A stretch of DNA of 24,294 bases. Source: Megasphaera hominis. GTDB taxonomy: Bacteria > Bacillota > Negativicutes > Veillonellales > Megasphaeraceae. Below, piece by piece: positions 1-7,203 of this stretch (positions within the stretch are counted from its first letter, which is position 1; every line of letters starts with the position of its first letter). Made by a program: the position numbers and the translations under genes. Where the stretch lies: the NCBI RefSeq assembly GCF_014269395.1, contig NZ_JACOGK010000035.1:1-24294 (forward strand), given 5' to 3'. The notes beneath the pieces are model-generated. The model did not search any database. It worked only from the letters and a program-made list of their open reading frames with translations, and was not told where the DNA came from.

Positions 1-118
1 GAAAGTCTTACCTCAGGCAGTGTCCAACTTATTAAAAAGTACTGTTCAACTTTGCGTCAAATTATATTTCTGATTCTAATTTTTTAGATTTTAGTGTCCA
101 AGTTTTGTTGACCAGTGC
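1..118. mobile_element. Probable insertion-element end that truncates the adjacent regulator
   Basis: The reading frame of the leftward sigma-54 regulator loses all similarity to its family at about base 118-121, right after the first residues of the AAA+ domain, and runs into foreign sequence with a stop at 84-86. The foreign DNA is AT-rich and holds two related stretches, TGTCCAACTT near 21 and TGTCCAAGTTTTG near 95. It ends in TTGACCA at the junction, reminiscent of IS3-type element tips. The element continues beyond the left edge, so no transposase, second terminal repeat or target duplication can be seen. An insertion is the simplest reading; a deletion or rearrangement is also possible. 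Confidence 0.4.
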
Positions 119-1142
119 AGATGGCCTTTTTTATAGCGTCTGATTCCCCTATAATATCGGCAAATCGATGGCGTGATACCATGCCGCGTTTATGCAGATT
201 ACTGCGTATTTTTTGTTCTGTAATCTGAATGGATTCAATATCCCTAAAGGTAGCTACGACGCCTTCAATTTGATCGCCAATAAGAATAGGAATACGGTTC
301 GTGTTGATAATGGCATTTTCTACCTTCATTAATTCGTCAATTTCCATTTCGCCGCTTTTTAAGGTACTTTTCAGCCGTGTCGTAGGCAACACATCTTCTA
401 TATCTTTTCCCTCATAGGGTTTATTTTTCAAAGGCAGAATCCGTTCTGCCTGCTTATTGACGACTTCGACCTTGCCGTTTTTATCAATGGCAATAATCCC
501 ATCATGGGTATAATTGAAAATAGCTTCATAGCGTCGCAATTGTACTTGTAACACTTTCCGCTTCGTTTCTTCCAACAGCAGGGACGACAGGGCTTGCTGG
601 GCTGAATCTAGCGCCGTTTCAATATCTTCCTGTGCGTTTTCCAGGGTAATATAATCCAAACGGTAGCGTCTGGCATATTCCCGGGTTACCGTACCGCCTA
701 CGCCCAATACATTGCCATCCTGGATAGCCTTTTTTACAGCTTCTTCGGCACTTTGTTCATCATGAAAGCGGTAATACGTAGCCTTAACATGCATTAAATA
801 ACAAAGAGTTCTTACACTGCCCTGAATCTCTTCGACAGAAAAGAAAGCAATCGAACCTTTTATATTTCGTATTGTTTCAAAGGCCTCAATATAGCAGCCA
901 CTGGAAAATTTGACAGTAATAACCGGTATATCAAAATTTTTTCGTAAAAGAGCGCCTGTACCGCCACGGCTGATCAACACTTTGGTTCCCGATTGAATGG
1001 CTCTGGTCGCAATTTCTTTCGCTTTTTCTACAGCTCCTACCTTCACACAGACGTCTAAGTTCCGTTTCGTAATAATTTCTTCAGCCCGTGTAGCCAGTAA
1101 TTCAGACGGAGCAATAAATAATATCTTCACGTTTTCCACCAT
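84..1142 (-). pseudogene. PrpR-type sigma-54-dependent activator, truncated
   Basis: This encodes the N-terminal half of a sigma-54 enhancer-binding regulator. Residues about 5-190 resemble the PrpR N-terminal sensor domain, including the LISRGGTGALLR segment. A PAS domain follows at about 205-315 (YEAIFNYTHDGIIAID). The AAA+ domain begins at about 324 with FADIIGESDAIKKAI and is lost after residue 338. The last 14 residues come from unrelated DNA. Family members are about 600-650 residues, so the Walker motifs, the GAFTGA sigma-54 contact loop and the C-terminal helix-turn-helix are all missing. The product can neither bind DNA nor activate sigma-54. It lies downstream of the permease on the same strand, separated from it by a terminator, and is the natural candidate regulator of that operon. 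The ATG at 1142 has only a weak ribosome site; a GTG one codon further in is an alternative. Confidence 0.85.
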
Positions 1143-1189
1143 CCGCGTAGTAAAATCCGTATCCTTAGCCTAATGCCAGCCAGGGATAC

Positions 1190-1250
1190 AAAAACTCCTC
1201 ATATGTATAATAAAGGTTTGATACTCTCTATTATACATGGAGGAGTTTTT
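1190..1250 (-). terminator. Terminator of the permease operon
   Basis: A long two-part hairpin: arms 1190-1200 and 1240-1250 pair perfectly over 11 bp, and inner arms 1203-1212 and 1229-1238 pair over a further 10 bp. On the minus strand the stem ends in a run of T. It separates the permease from the truncated regulator, so the regulator must have had its own promoter. Confidence 0.85.
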
Positions 1251-1288
1251 ATTTTAAATAAAACTATGCGATTTTAATGAACCTTCTA

Positions 1289-2548
1289 TCAAAAGATTCC
1301 ATAGGCACCGATCAGCGCCAGCAATACATCGAATACCACGCAGAATACAGACCAAGCGAAGAGTTCAACAAACAATTTATTGGAGCTGATCTTTTTCGCG
1401 TATTCTGCATCGCCCTGGTACGCACTCATGATGATGGCACCACCTGTAGAAGCCGGGCTTAAGCCTGCACACGCGGCACAAATGCCAATAGCCGTGACCA
1501 TCTGTTCAACCGGAGCACCTGGAACGGTTTCAGCCAAGCCGGCAACAATCGGCATCATCGTCGGGAATACGACGCCAATGGCAGAACTGAACCAAGACAA
1601 GACACCAGCAGAGCCACCGGCAATGGCAGCAGCCGTAGCAGGCGACATAACAGAAGCCAGAACAGAAGCGATAAGGGCAATGCCGCCAGAGCTGATGATG
1701 AACTTAACCAAGACGCCGACACCACAAACCATGACCAGTGTATCCCAAGGAATTCTCTGCAGAACCACCTTGGAATCGCCAATATTGAGAAGCAAGAGGA
1801 AAACAGCTACAATGAAGGAAGCCAGACCTACGTTCATATTAAGGAAGATAACACCCATCAGCATGACCAAGATACTCAGCAAGGCAATGATCTGCGGACC
1901 AGTAAACTTTTCAATCTTTTCGTCTTCCTGTGATACAGCGGCCGGTTTTACCTTATAGCCCTTATAGTACACAAAGACAATGATTGACAAGAGAGCTACA
2001 GCGATGAACGAGCCGCCTACCATGGTTACAGCCAAGTCCGTATAGCCTGCAGGCCCCATAATAGAAGAAATCAAGACACCTTCTGGCGTAATTGCTGTAA
2101 AACGACCGGTAAAGGTACCCAGCTCACCGATAATCAGCAGCATAATTGGATGATATCCCGTCTGATGTGCCAAGGGAATACCGAGTGCAGCAACAAAGGC
2201 CAAGGCCGGTACACAGCCCGGGCCAATCCCGGCAATTACAGCACCGATGAGAAATAGGAGAATTGGGATAAACCAAACTTGCTTCTTAAACTTACTGGTA
2301 ATCTTTTTGAGTAATAGCTCCAAACACCCATTATATGCAACGACCCCGAAAAACAGGGTGATACCCATTAAGGTAATAAACAGGGACGAGTTAAAACCGG
2401 TAATAACATCTTTGGCCTTGAATGTTCCTGTACCGTAGGCAATGATGGATGCAGCGGCGATAGCCAGCAAGCCGATGTTTATCTTGCGCACAAAGCCGAT
2501 AATAATGATAAGGAGTAATACAAGTAATAACGCTATTTTGATATCCAT
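1289..2548 (-). CDS. SLC13/MatC-like organic-acid permease
   Basis: An integral membrane protein of 419 residues with about ten to twelve hydrophobic segments and almost no soluble loops. It has the look of the ion-transporter superfamily that includes SLC13, CitM and the MatC dicarboxylate carriers. Two pseudo-symmetric halves each carry a glycine/serine-rich re-entrant-like stretch: GIGPGCVPALAF near 108-119, and GLSPASTGGAIIMSAYQG near the C-terminus. It probably imports a di- or tricarboxylate together with Na+ or H+. The start follows a strong GGAGGGG site that overlaps the end of the lyase frame (TAG at 2561-2563), so the gene is probably translationally coupled to the enzyme genes upstream. 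The substrate is presumably whatever the CoA-transferase activates, but the sequence does not name it. Confidence 0.8.
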   Translation of the reverse strand: MDIKIALLLVLLLIIIIGFVRKINIGLLAIAAASIIAYGTGTFKAKDVITGFNSSLFITLMGITLFFGVVAYNGCLELLLKKITSKFKKQVWFIPILLFLIGAVIAGIGPGCVPALAFVAALGIPLAHQTGYHPIMLLIIGELGTFTGRFTAITPEGVLISSIMGPAGYTDLAVTMVGGSFIAVALLSIIVFVYYKGYKVKPAAVSQEDEKIEKFTGPQIIALLSILVMLMGVIFLNMNVGLASFIVAVFLLLLNIGDSKVVLQRIPWDTLVMVCGVGVLVKFIISSGGIALIASVLASVMSPATAAAIAGGSAGVLSWFSSAIGVVFPTMMPIVAGLAETVPGAPVEQMVTAIGICAACAGLSPASTGGAIIMSAYQGDAEYAKKISSNKLFVELFAWSVFCVVFDVLLALIGAYGIF

Positions 2549-2560
2549 AGTATTCCCCTC

Positions 2561-3463
2561 CTACCGGAAACATTTTGATGTCTGGTCAATATGGATATGG
2601 TGACCACTGTAGACACCCGTCGGAATTATCTGGACTTCTTTTTTTGCTAAATTCAAAACCTGTTCAAAATCTACACCTGTTTCGTAGCCCATTTCATTCA
2701 ACATTTATACCATGTCTTCCGTCGCCAAGTTGCCCGATGCGCCCGGTGCAAAGGGGCACCCGCCTAAACCACCCAAGGTAGACTGAACCTTTGTGATCCC
2801 TGCTTCAATCGCTGCCAAGGTACAAGCTACGCCCATATTGCGTGTATCATGAATATGTACCTGCAAATCCAATTGCGGATAGGCAGCTTTTACGGCCGTA
2901 ACGACTTCCTTCACCTGTCCCGGATTAGCAATACCTATTGTATCACAAAGGCAAACGTTCTTTACACCTAATTTGACGTACGCATCCAGGAATTCGACGA
3001 TGTGTTCTACCGTGAATTTTCCTTCAAAGGGGCAGCCAAAGGTCGTTGCCAAATCCAATACAATATCCATATCGGGATAAGTCGTCATGATTTCCTTCAA
3101 CGCTTCATAGGATTGTTCATGCGTGCGATTGATATTGGCCTTATTATGGCTGGCACTGAGAGAAACCACATAAGCAACCCGCTTGATTCCCACTTCTGCA
3201 GCCGTTTGGGCACCTCTCAGATTAGGAATCAAGGCCATCAAATCGACATCAGGATATTTTTCTAAGCAAACGCGGGCAATTTCTTTTGCGTCCTTAAGCT
3301 GAGGAATCGCTTTAGGCGAAACAAAGGACGTAATTTCAATGTGTTTGATACCAGCCTTGACTAAGCCATCAATAACGGCCAGTTTATCTTCGGCAGGAAT
3401 ATACTCTTTTATATTTTGAAAGCCATCACGCGGGCCGACTTCATAAATATCGATTTTTTCCAT
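2561..3463 (-). pseudogene. HMG-CoA lyase-like enzyme interrupted by one nonsense codon
   Basis: A TIM-barrel lyase of the HMG-CoA lyase/DRE-TIM family, which cleaves 3-hydroxy-3-methylglutaryl-CoA-type thioesters to acetyl-CoA plus a keto product. Visible motifs are VGPRDGFQN (N-terminal catalytic Asp-Arg region), the metal ligands in VHIHDTRN, and the active-site cysteine loop GGLGGCPFAPGASGN. Translation from 3463 stops at TAA 2705-2707 after 252 residues, in the context EDMV-stop-MLNEMGYETG. The same frame then continues open for 47 codons to TAG at 2561-2563. The combined length is about 300 codons, the normal family size, and the site is usually VYM, so TAT to TAA is the likely mutation. 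The residues lost belong to the C-terminal helix region. The truncated protein keeps the known catalytic residues but may be unstable. GAAGGAGG precedes the start, 21 bases after the CoA-transferase. A sequencing error is the main alternative. Confidence 0.8.
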
Positions 3464-3484
3464 ACAAGCAGCCTCCTTCAGAGA

Positions 3485-4678
3485 TTACAAAACCTTCTTT
3501 TCTTTCAGCTCTTTCAGCTGTTCTTCTGTCAGGCCCAACATCTTTCCATAAATATCTGCATTATGCTGTCCCAGTGTCGGTGCCGGCATACGAACGTTCT
3601 GTTCCCAATCTCTGAATTTGATCTGGTCGCCTGTCAATGTCGTATGACCAGCTACGGGGTGTTCTACGTCAACAAACATCTTACGGGCATCGGCAATATG
3701 CGGATCCTTGACGATTTTGTCGATAGTCATAATCGGACACGAAGGAACACCGGCTTTTGTCAGGCGGTCAGCGACTTCGTCGACAGTCTGGTCTTTTGTC
3801 CAGTTTTCTACGATTACTTTCAGTGCTTCATGATGAGCAACGCGATCCTTTACGGTCTTATACGCAGGATCATCGGCCAATTCAGGCTGGCCCATTTCTG
3901 CGCTCATCAATTTCCACAGTTTATCATTGCCACAGCCGATGATGACGCTGCCATCTTTAGCAATGAAGGAATCATACGGATAGGTCGATTCATAACGGTT
4001 ACCAATACGTTCCGGAATACGGCCACTAGCCAAATAGATCTGTGTAATGATTTCCAGGGAAGAAACGACAGAATCGACCAAAGCGACATCAACCATTTCC
4101 CCTTGACCGGTTTTAGCCTGACGTACTAAGGCGCCTAAAACACCAACCGTAAGGCTTAAGCCACCGAGAACGTCGCCCATAGCTGTACCACAACGGGTAG
4201 GCTGTCCACCGGGCCAGCCGGTTACACTCATGAGACCGCCCATGGCCTGACCGATGATATCATAACCGGGGCGCTGGCTGTACGGGCCATACTGGCCAAA
4301 GCCGGAGCAAGCACCATAAATGATGGACGGGTTGATTTCCTTCAATACATCATAATCGAGACCCAGTTTTTTCATCGTGCCAGGACGATAGTTTTCAATG
4401 ACTACGTTGGCTTTCTTTACCATTTCCTTGAAGATTTCCTTACCTTCCGGTTCCTTCAGATTCAATGTAACGCCATATTTATTACGATTCAGGTTCATGA
4501 AATAGCAGCTCTGTTCATTTAAGAACGGACCGAAGGCACGGCTGTCATCGCCTTTGCCAGGACGTTCAATTTTAATAACCGTAGCGCCCATGTCGGCTAA
4601 GAACATACCACAGTAGGGACCTGCTAATACACGCGTTAAATCCAATACAACTACACCATCAAGAATTCCTTTACCCAT
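3485..4678 (-). CDS. Family III (CaiB/BaiF) CoA-transferase
   Basis: Transfers CoA between acyl-CoA and a free carboxylic acid through aspartyl-anhydride and thioester intermediates. At 397 residues it has the usual family length. The N-terminal segment LDLTRVLAGPYCGMFLADMG and the stretch VVIENYRPGTMKKLGLDY are family hallmarks. The predicted catalytic aspartate is Asp169, in GTAMGDVLGG, the same position as in formyl-CoA transferase. As first gene of a leftward operon with the lyase (21-base gap) and the permease, it probably activates an imported hydroxy-dicarboxylic acid (3-hydroxy-3-methylglutarate- or citramalate-like) for cleavage. The closest functional parallel is SUGCT-type succinyl-CoA:hydroxymethylglutarate transferase, but the substrate is inferred only from the neighbours. 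The start lies behind AAAGGTG. Confidence 0.88.
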   Translation of the reverse strand: MGKGILDGVVVLDLTRVLAGPYCGMFLADMGATVIKIERPGKGDDSRAFGPFLNEQSCYFMNLNRNKYGVTLNLKEPEGKEIFKEMVKKANVVIENYRPGTMKKLGLDYDVLKEINPSIIYGACSGFGQYGPYSQRPGYDIIGQAMGGLMSVTGWPGGQPTRCGTAMGDVLGGLSLTVGVLGALVRQAKTGQGEMVDVALVDSVVSSLEIITQIYLASGRIPERIGNRYESTYPYDSFIAKDGSVIIGCGNDKLWKLMSAEMGQPELADDPAYKTVKDRVAHHEALKVIVENWTKDQTVDEVADRLTKAGVPSCPIMTIDKIVKDPHIADARKMFVDVEHPVAGHTTLTGDQIKFRDWEQNVRMPAPTLGQHNADIYGKMLGLTEEQLKELKEKKVL

Positions 4679-4738
4679 ACGTATTCACCTTTCTTTTAGA
4701 AAATAACGACTACAAATAAATGCATACTGACCTCTTCG

Positions 4739-4754
4739 TGCATACGCTCAGCCT
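4739..4754 (-). promoter_or_regulatory. Sigma-54-like -24/-12 promoter for the CoA-transferase operon
   Basis: Read on the minus strand the site is AGGCTGAGCGTATGCA: GG and GC exactly ten bases apart, with C after the GG and TGCA at the -12 element, as in the TGGCAC-N5-TTGCA consensus. The bases between are poor matches. Transcription would start near 4730, giving a leader of about 50 bases. The presence of a PrpR-type sigma-54 activator gene in the same cluster supports the call. Confidence 0.4.
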
Positions 4755-4999
4755 AAGGTCTTGGCTGACTTGGCTGTATTGTATCGTACTTTCTTCTTAC
4801 GGTAAAATTGTATTGTATTTAATCATTGTCCGTTTTTGATTCTTTTTGTATTTTATTGATTTTAACAAAACACTTAATTGGGTATTTCTCTCATAAAAAA
4901 GATAAAGAACTTATCCCATTTTTTGTAACCAACCCTCCATTGTTGCTGTTTTATGTATGAATCTGTTCACTTTTTCCGATACAAAAAAGTACATTTTCT

Positions 5000-5025
5000 C
5001 TCTGTAAAAAATTTATTTTACAGAG
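5000..5025. promoter_or_regulatory. Perfect palindrome, candidate activator (enhancer) site
   Basis: Arms CTCTGTAAAA (5000-5009) and TTTTACAGAG (5016-5025) are perfect 10-bp inverted copies around a 6-base centre. No T-run follows on either strand, so it does not look like a terminator. It sits about 250 bases upstream of the sigma-54-like promoter, a usual distance for enhancer sites. The half-sites resemble TyrR boxes (TGTAAA...TTTACA) but are two bases further apart. The rest of 4680-5086 is AT-rich with no gene. It also holds a TGCATAC direct repeat (4721-4727, 4739-4745) and a doubled TTGGCTG near 4761-4776. Confidence 0.45.
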
Positions 5026-5086
5026 GCCTGGTCATTCCGAATTTTTCTGCTCCTATATGACAGATACTCATAGATACAGCAGCCTC

Positions 5087-6142
5087 CTAGCCGGCTATCA
5101 GTCCGAGGCTGTCGCCGTTGGGGCGTAGTGCGTCTTTGCCAGGCTGGTTTCTTCTTTTATTTTTTTCAAGGAGGCCTGCTATGTAGTCTACGCTGTCGTG
5201 GCCGCCGTAGGAGGCGATCCACGTGGCGCCTACTACGTAGAAGGAGTCTTCTTCTTGCTCGAGTTCCATGAGGTCCCTGGCTGTTTCGGGCGTAATGGAG
5301 CCGAAGGCTTTTATGTAGGCTTGTACGGCTTCGCTTTTTTCTGGGTCTGGTGATGCTGTTTTGGTGTCAGCTTCTGGTTCTGCTTCATTTTGGCCATAGT
5401 CCGGGTGCGTCGCTTGGCTGTAGAGGTCCGATTCGCCTTCGTCCCACGTGTAGTCAGGGTATACGCTTCCTGTGTAGTCATCCGGATCGCCTTCGTCCCA
5501 GGTATAGTTGGGGTATTCGCTTGCTGTGTCGTCGTCCGGGACGCCTTCGTGCCAGGCATAGTCCGGGCAGATGCTGTCTGTGTCAGCGTCTGGTGTGGTT
5601 TCGTTTTGGCTATGGTCCATGGGTACGGGTTCTCTGTCCGATTCCGGTTCAGACGGGCTGTGTGAGGCGTCATAGGCGTGTTCTAAGGCTGTTATGGGGA
5701 TGACGGTTACGTCGTGGTCGCCGGGTTTGGGGCAGACCGGTACTGTCTGTTCAGGTGCTGCCTTTTGAGCGGTGCTTTTCTTTTTCTTGGCTGGTTTTGT
5801 CGTGTCTTTTTCCGCATCAATGCCTTGGAGTTCGTTCCAGCGGTTGATTTTGATGACGCCTTGGTCGTCCCGCTGGATCAGTTCGTACGCTTCCAGCAGG
5901 TCCAGGGCTTTGCCGATAAAGCGGGCGTTGCGGTGGTAGCCTATGGCGAGCTGCCGGGCCGTCATGGCTTTGCCTTTGACGGCATAGACGTAGCCCTGAT
6001 CGCGCAAGACGCAGGCCAGCTTGATGAGGTGCAGGAAGAAATAGAAATAGGCTTCACCGTTGCGTTCAGCGGCTAAGCAGAGAATGCGCGGATCGTTCAA
6101 CAACTCGATATGAAATTTGAACCAGTGGATTTTTTTGGACAT
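5087..6142 (-). CDS. Phage/plasmid-type replisome organiser with acidic repeats
   Basis: Residues 1-110 (KIHWFKFHIELLNDPRI, then a winged-helix-like region ending NRWNELQGI) match the pattern of the phage replisome-organiser N-terminal domain, which binds origin DNA. A basic linker follows (KPAKKKKSTAQK, about 116-127). Next is a long acidic, low-complexity segment whose core at 191-262 is four 18-residue repeats, PDY/PNY recurring at 193, 211, 229 and 247. Residues about 268-335 (AVQAYIKAFGSITPETARDLM ... DYIAGLLEKNKR) resemble a DnaD/DnaB-II helicase-loading domain. The product probably opens a replication origin and recruits helicase. There are no phage structural genes around it. The origin-like DNA immediately upstream (6143-6855) suggests a remnant or integrated replicon. 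AGGAGGT precedes the start. The codon usage is GC-rich, unlike the AT-rich restriction genes next door. Confidence 0.7.
   Translation of the reverse strand: MSKKIHWFKFHIELLNDPRILCLAAERNGEAYFYFFLHLIKLACVLRDQGYVYAVKGKAMTARQLAIGYHRNARFIGKALDLLEAYELIQRDDQGVIKINRWNELQGIDAEKDTTKPAKKKKSTAQKAAPEQTVPVCPKPGDHDVTVIPITALEHAYDASHSPSEPESDREPVPMDHSQNETTPDADTDSICPDYAWHEGVPDDDTASEYPNYTWDEGDPDDYTGSVYPDYTWDEGESDLYSQATHPDYGQNEAEPEADTKTASPDPEKSEAVQAYIKAFGSITPETARDLMELEQEEDSFYVVGATWIASYGGHDSVDYIAGLLEKNKRRNQPGKDALRPNGDSLGLIAG
5357..5572 (-). repeat. 54-bp coding tandem repeat (acidic 18-residue units)
   Basis: Four in-frame units of 54 bp encode the (P-D/N-Y)-(T/A)-W-(D/H)-E-G acidic repeats in the replisome-organiser protein. 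The middle two are nearly identical in DNA, while the outer ones have diverged. A further related segment may precede them at residues 175-190. Such arrays change copy number easily. Confidence 0.75.
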
Positions 6143-6168
6143 GAGAACGTACCTCCTAAACAGTCTGA

Positions 6169-6314
6169 AAATTTACCCCTCTATAATATAGGGCAATTCT
6201 GAACTCAAAATTGTAACGCCTAAACGGCGTTTTTTCGCATTGTTTATAAAATGTTTAAACTTTTTCCTTTTTGCAGGCCTAAATTTCCCCTTGCTATATA
6301 GGGGGGATTCTGAA
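6169..6314. repeat. Duplicated ~34-bp element upstream of the replisome-organiser gene
   Basis: Copies at 6169-6203 and 6281-6314 share AAATTT, a CCCCT block, a TATA-rich core, a GGG block and terminal ATTCTGAA. Each core is an imperfect palindrome (CCCC ... GGGG around TATA). They lie directly before the gene start on its strand. They could be repeated promoter/operator or initiator-binding sites. Between them, 6215-6231 can form a short AACGCC/GGCGTT hairpin followed by T on the plus strand. Confidence 0.5.
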
Positions 6315-6386
6315 AGCGATTTTGGAAACAAAAACGGCAATATTTTATAAATAATTTATACTTATGTCCGTTCTCCTGTTTTCCTC

Positions 6387-6540
6387 CCTCTGTTTTATTC
6401 TTTTGTTATTTTTTCCTATCTCTTCTCCCTCTCCTTCTTTTTCTCTTTCTTTTTCTCTTTCTTTTTCTCTTTCTTATTCTTTTTCTTCTCTCCCTCTTAT
6501 TCTTATTCTCTTCTTATTCCTATTCTGTCTCTATTTTTTA
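6387..6540. repeat. Polypyrimidine tract with 12-bp tandem repeats
   Basis: About 150 bases that are almost only C and T on the plus strand, with an uninterrupted pyrimidine run at 6419-6475. Inside it the unit TTTTTCTCTTTC is repeated three times at 6438-6473. The tract is non-coding. It could form an easily melted or triplex-prone region beside the origin-like repeats, or be a slipped-strand expansion. Confidence 0.7.
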
Positions 6541-6571
6541 TATGATTTTTTCTTTGAAACGATACAAAAAA

Positions 6572-6598
6572 CCGCTCCTTCAGGCAGGAACGGGGCGG
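6572..6598 (-). terminator. Orphan leftward terminator
   Basis: Arms CCGCTCC (6572-6578) and GGGGCGG (6592-6598), extended by TTC/GAA, form a GC-rich stem. On the minus strand it is followed by six T (6565-6570). No convincing gene lies upstream of it on that strand: 6600-7120 has none. It therefore either ends an unannotated short RNA crossing the repeat region or is a relic. Confidence 0.6.
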
Positions 6599-6662
6599 CT
6601 GGAAAGCCGATAAAATCAGGGGTTTGCTGCCTTTTGGCTACTGTCACAGCCAGGCGGTACCA

Positions 6663-6706
6663 GTGACGCAGAAGTGACGCAGAAGTGACGCAAGAGTGAC
6701 GCAAGA
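6663..6706. repeat. Four 11-bp tandem repeats, iteron-like
   Basis: GTGACGCAGAA occurs twice (6663-6673, 6674-6684), followed directly by GTGACGCAAGA twice (6685-6695, 6696-6706) and a decayed fifth copy starting GTGCAACG. The 11-bp spacing puts each copy on the same DNA face, as in iterons bound by replication initiators. Just beyond, a 12-base direct repeat (TGCGACAAGTTA, TGTGACAAGTTA, about 6750-6775) continues the pattern. Confidence 0.65.
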
Positions 6707-6826
6707 GTGCAACGTTTTGTGCCTGGGATTGGTCAAAGTTTTGCAATTGTTGCGACAAGTTATGTGACAAGTTATGCAACAAAACAGATACATACTTATA
6801 GTAATTTATTGAGCTAGTATTGCCAT

Positions 6827-6855
6827 AATTATTTGTCAAATCGTGACAAATAATT
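6827..6855. repeat. Perfect 12-bp inverted repeat
   Basis: Arms AATTATTTGTCA (6827-6838) and TGACAAATAATT (6844-6855) are exact inverted copies around 5 bases. The core TGACAA is shared with the nearby direct repeats (GTGACAAG), suggesting a common binding protein. The remaining 6856-7116 holds no recognisable gene. Confidence 0.6.
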
Positions 6856-7121
6856 GCACACATACAACGACTAATTCTGTACATAAAAACTTTTACACGT
6901 CGATCTTACAGAACAATACTAGTACCGTTAACTACACTTCCAATTACGAGTAGGATTAACAAATGATTTCCATAAGCCGGAATTTTCACATATGCTGCTG
7001 AAGTGGCTCACTTTTTAACTACCGCGTGGTTCAAATTTTAATCAGCGGATAAGACAGGCTACCTCCGCTCAATCCCTAGGCGCAATGAAGATCTGATACT
7101 TCTCGTTTATTCGGTCAAAAA

Positions 7122-7155
7122 AAGACCTCCTGAAAGGTATCTTTCAAGAGGTCTT
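7122..7155 (-). terminator. Terminator of the restriction-modification operon
   Basis: Arms AAGACCTC (7122-7129) and GAGGTCTT (7148-7155) with inner GAAAG/CTTTC pairs form a strong stem. On the minus strand it ends in seven T. It lies about 50 bases after the nuclease stop codon. Confidence 0.9.
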
Positions 7156-7203
7156 AGGCGAAAATAATATTACTACATGTTGAATCCATTAAGATTCTTT
7201 CAA

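Noticed and set aside
5000..5025. Palindrome read as a terminator of the replisome-organiser gene
   Set aside because: AT-rich stem with no adjacent T-run on either strand; a protein-binding site is more likely.
6364..6666. 100-codon plus-strand Ser/Phe/Leu frame
   Set aside because: A by-product of the polypyrimidine tract.
6663..6706. Short repeats considered as a CRISPR array
   Set aside because: The units are contiguous 11-mers with no spacers, and no cas genes are present.
6531..6884. 117-codon minus-strand frame over the iterons
   Set aside because: It runs through the tandem repeats and the terminator hairpin, with no ribosome site and low-quality composition; better explained as non-coding.
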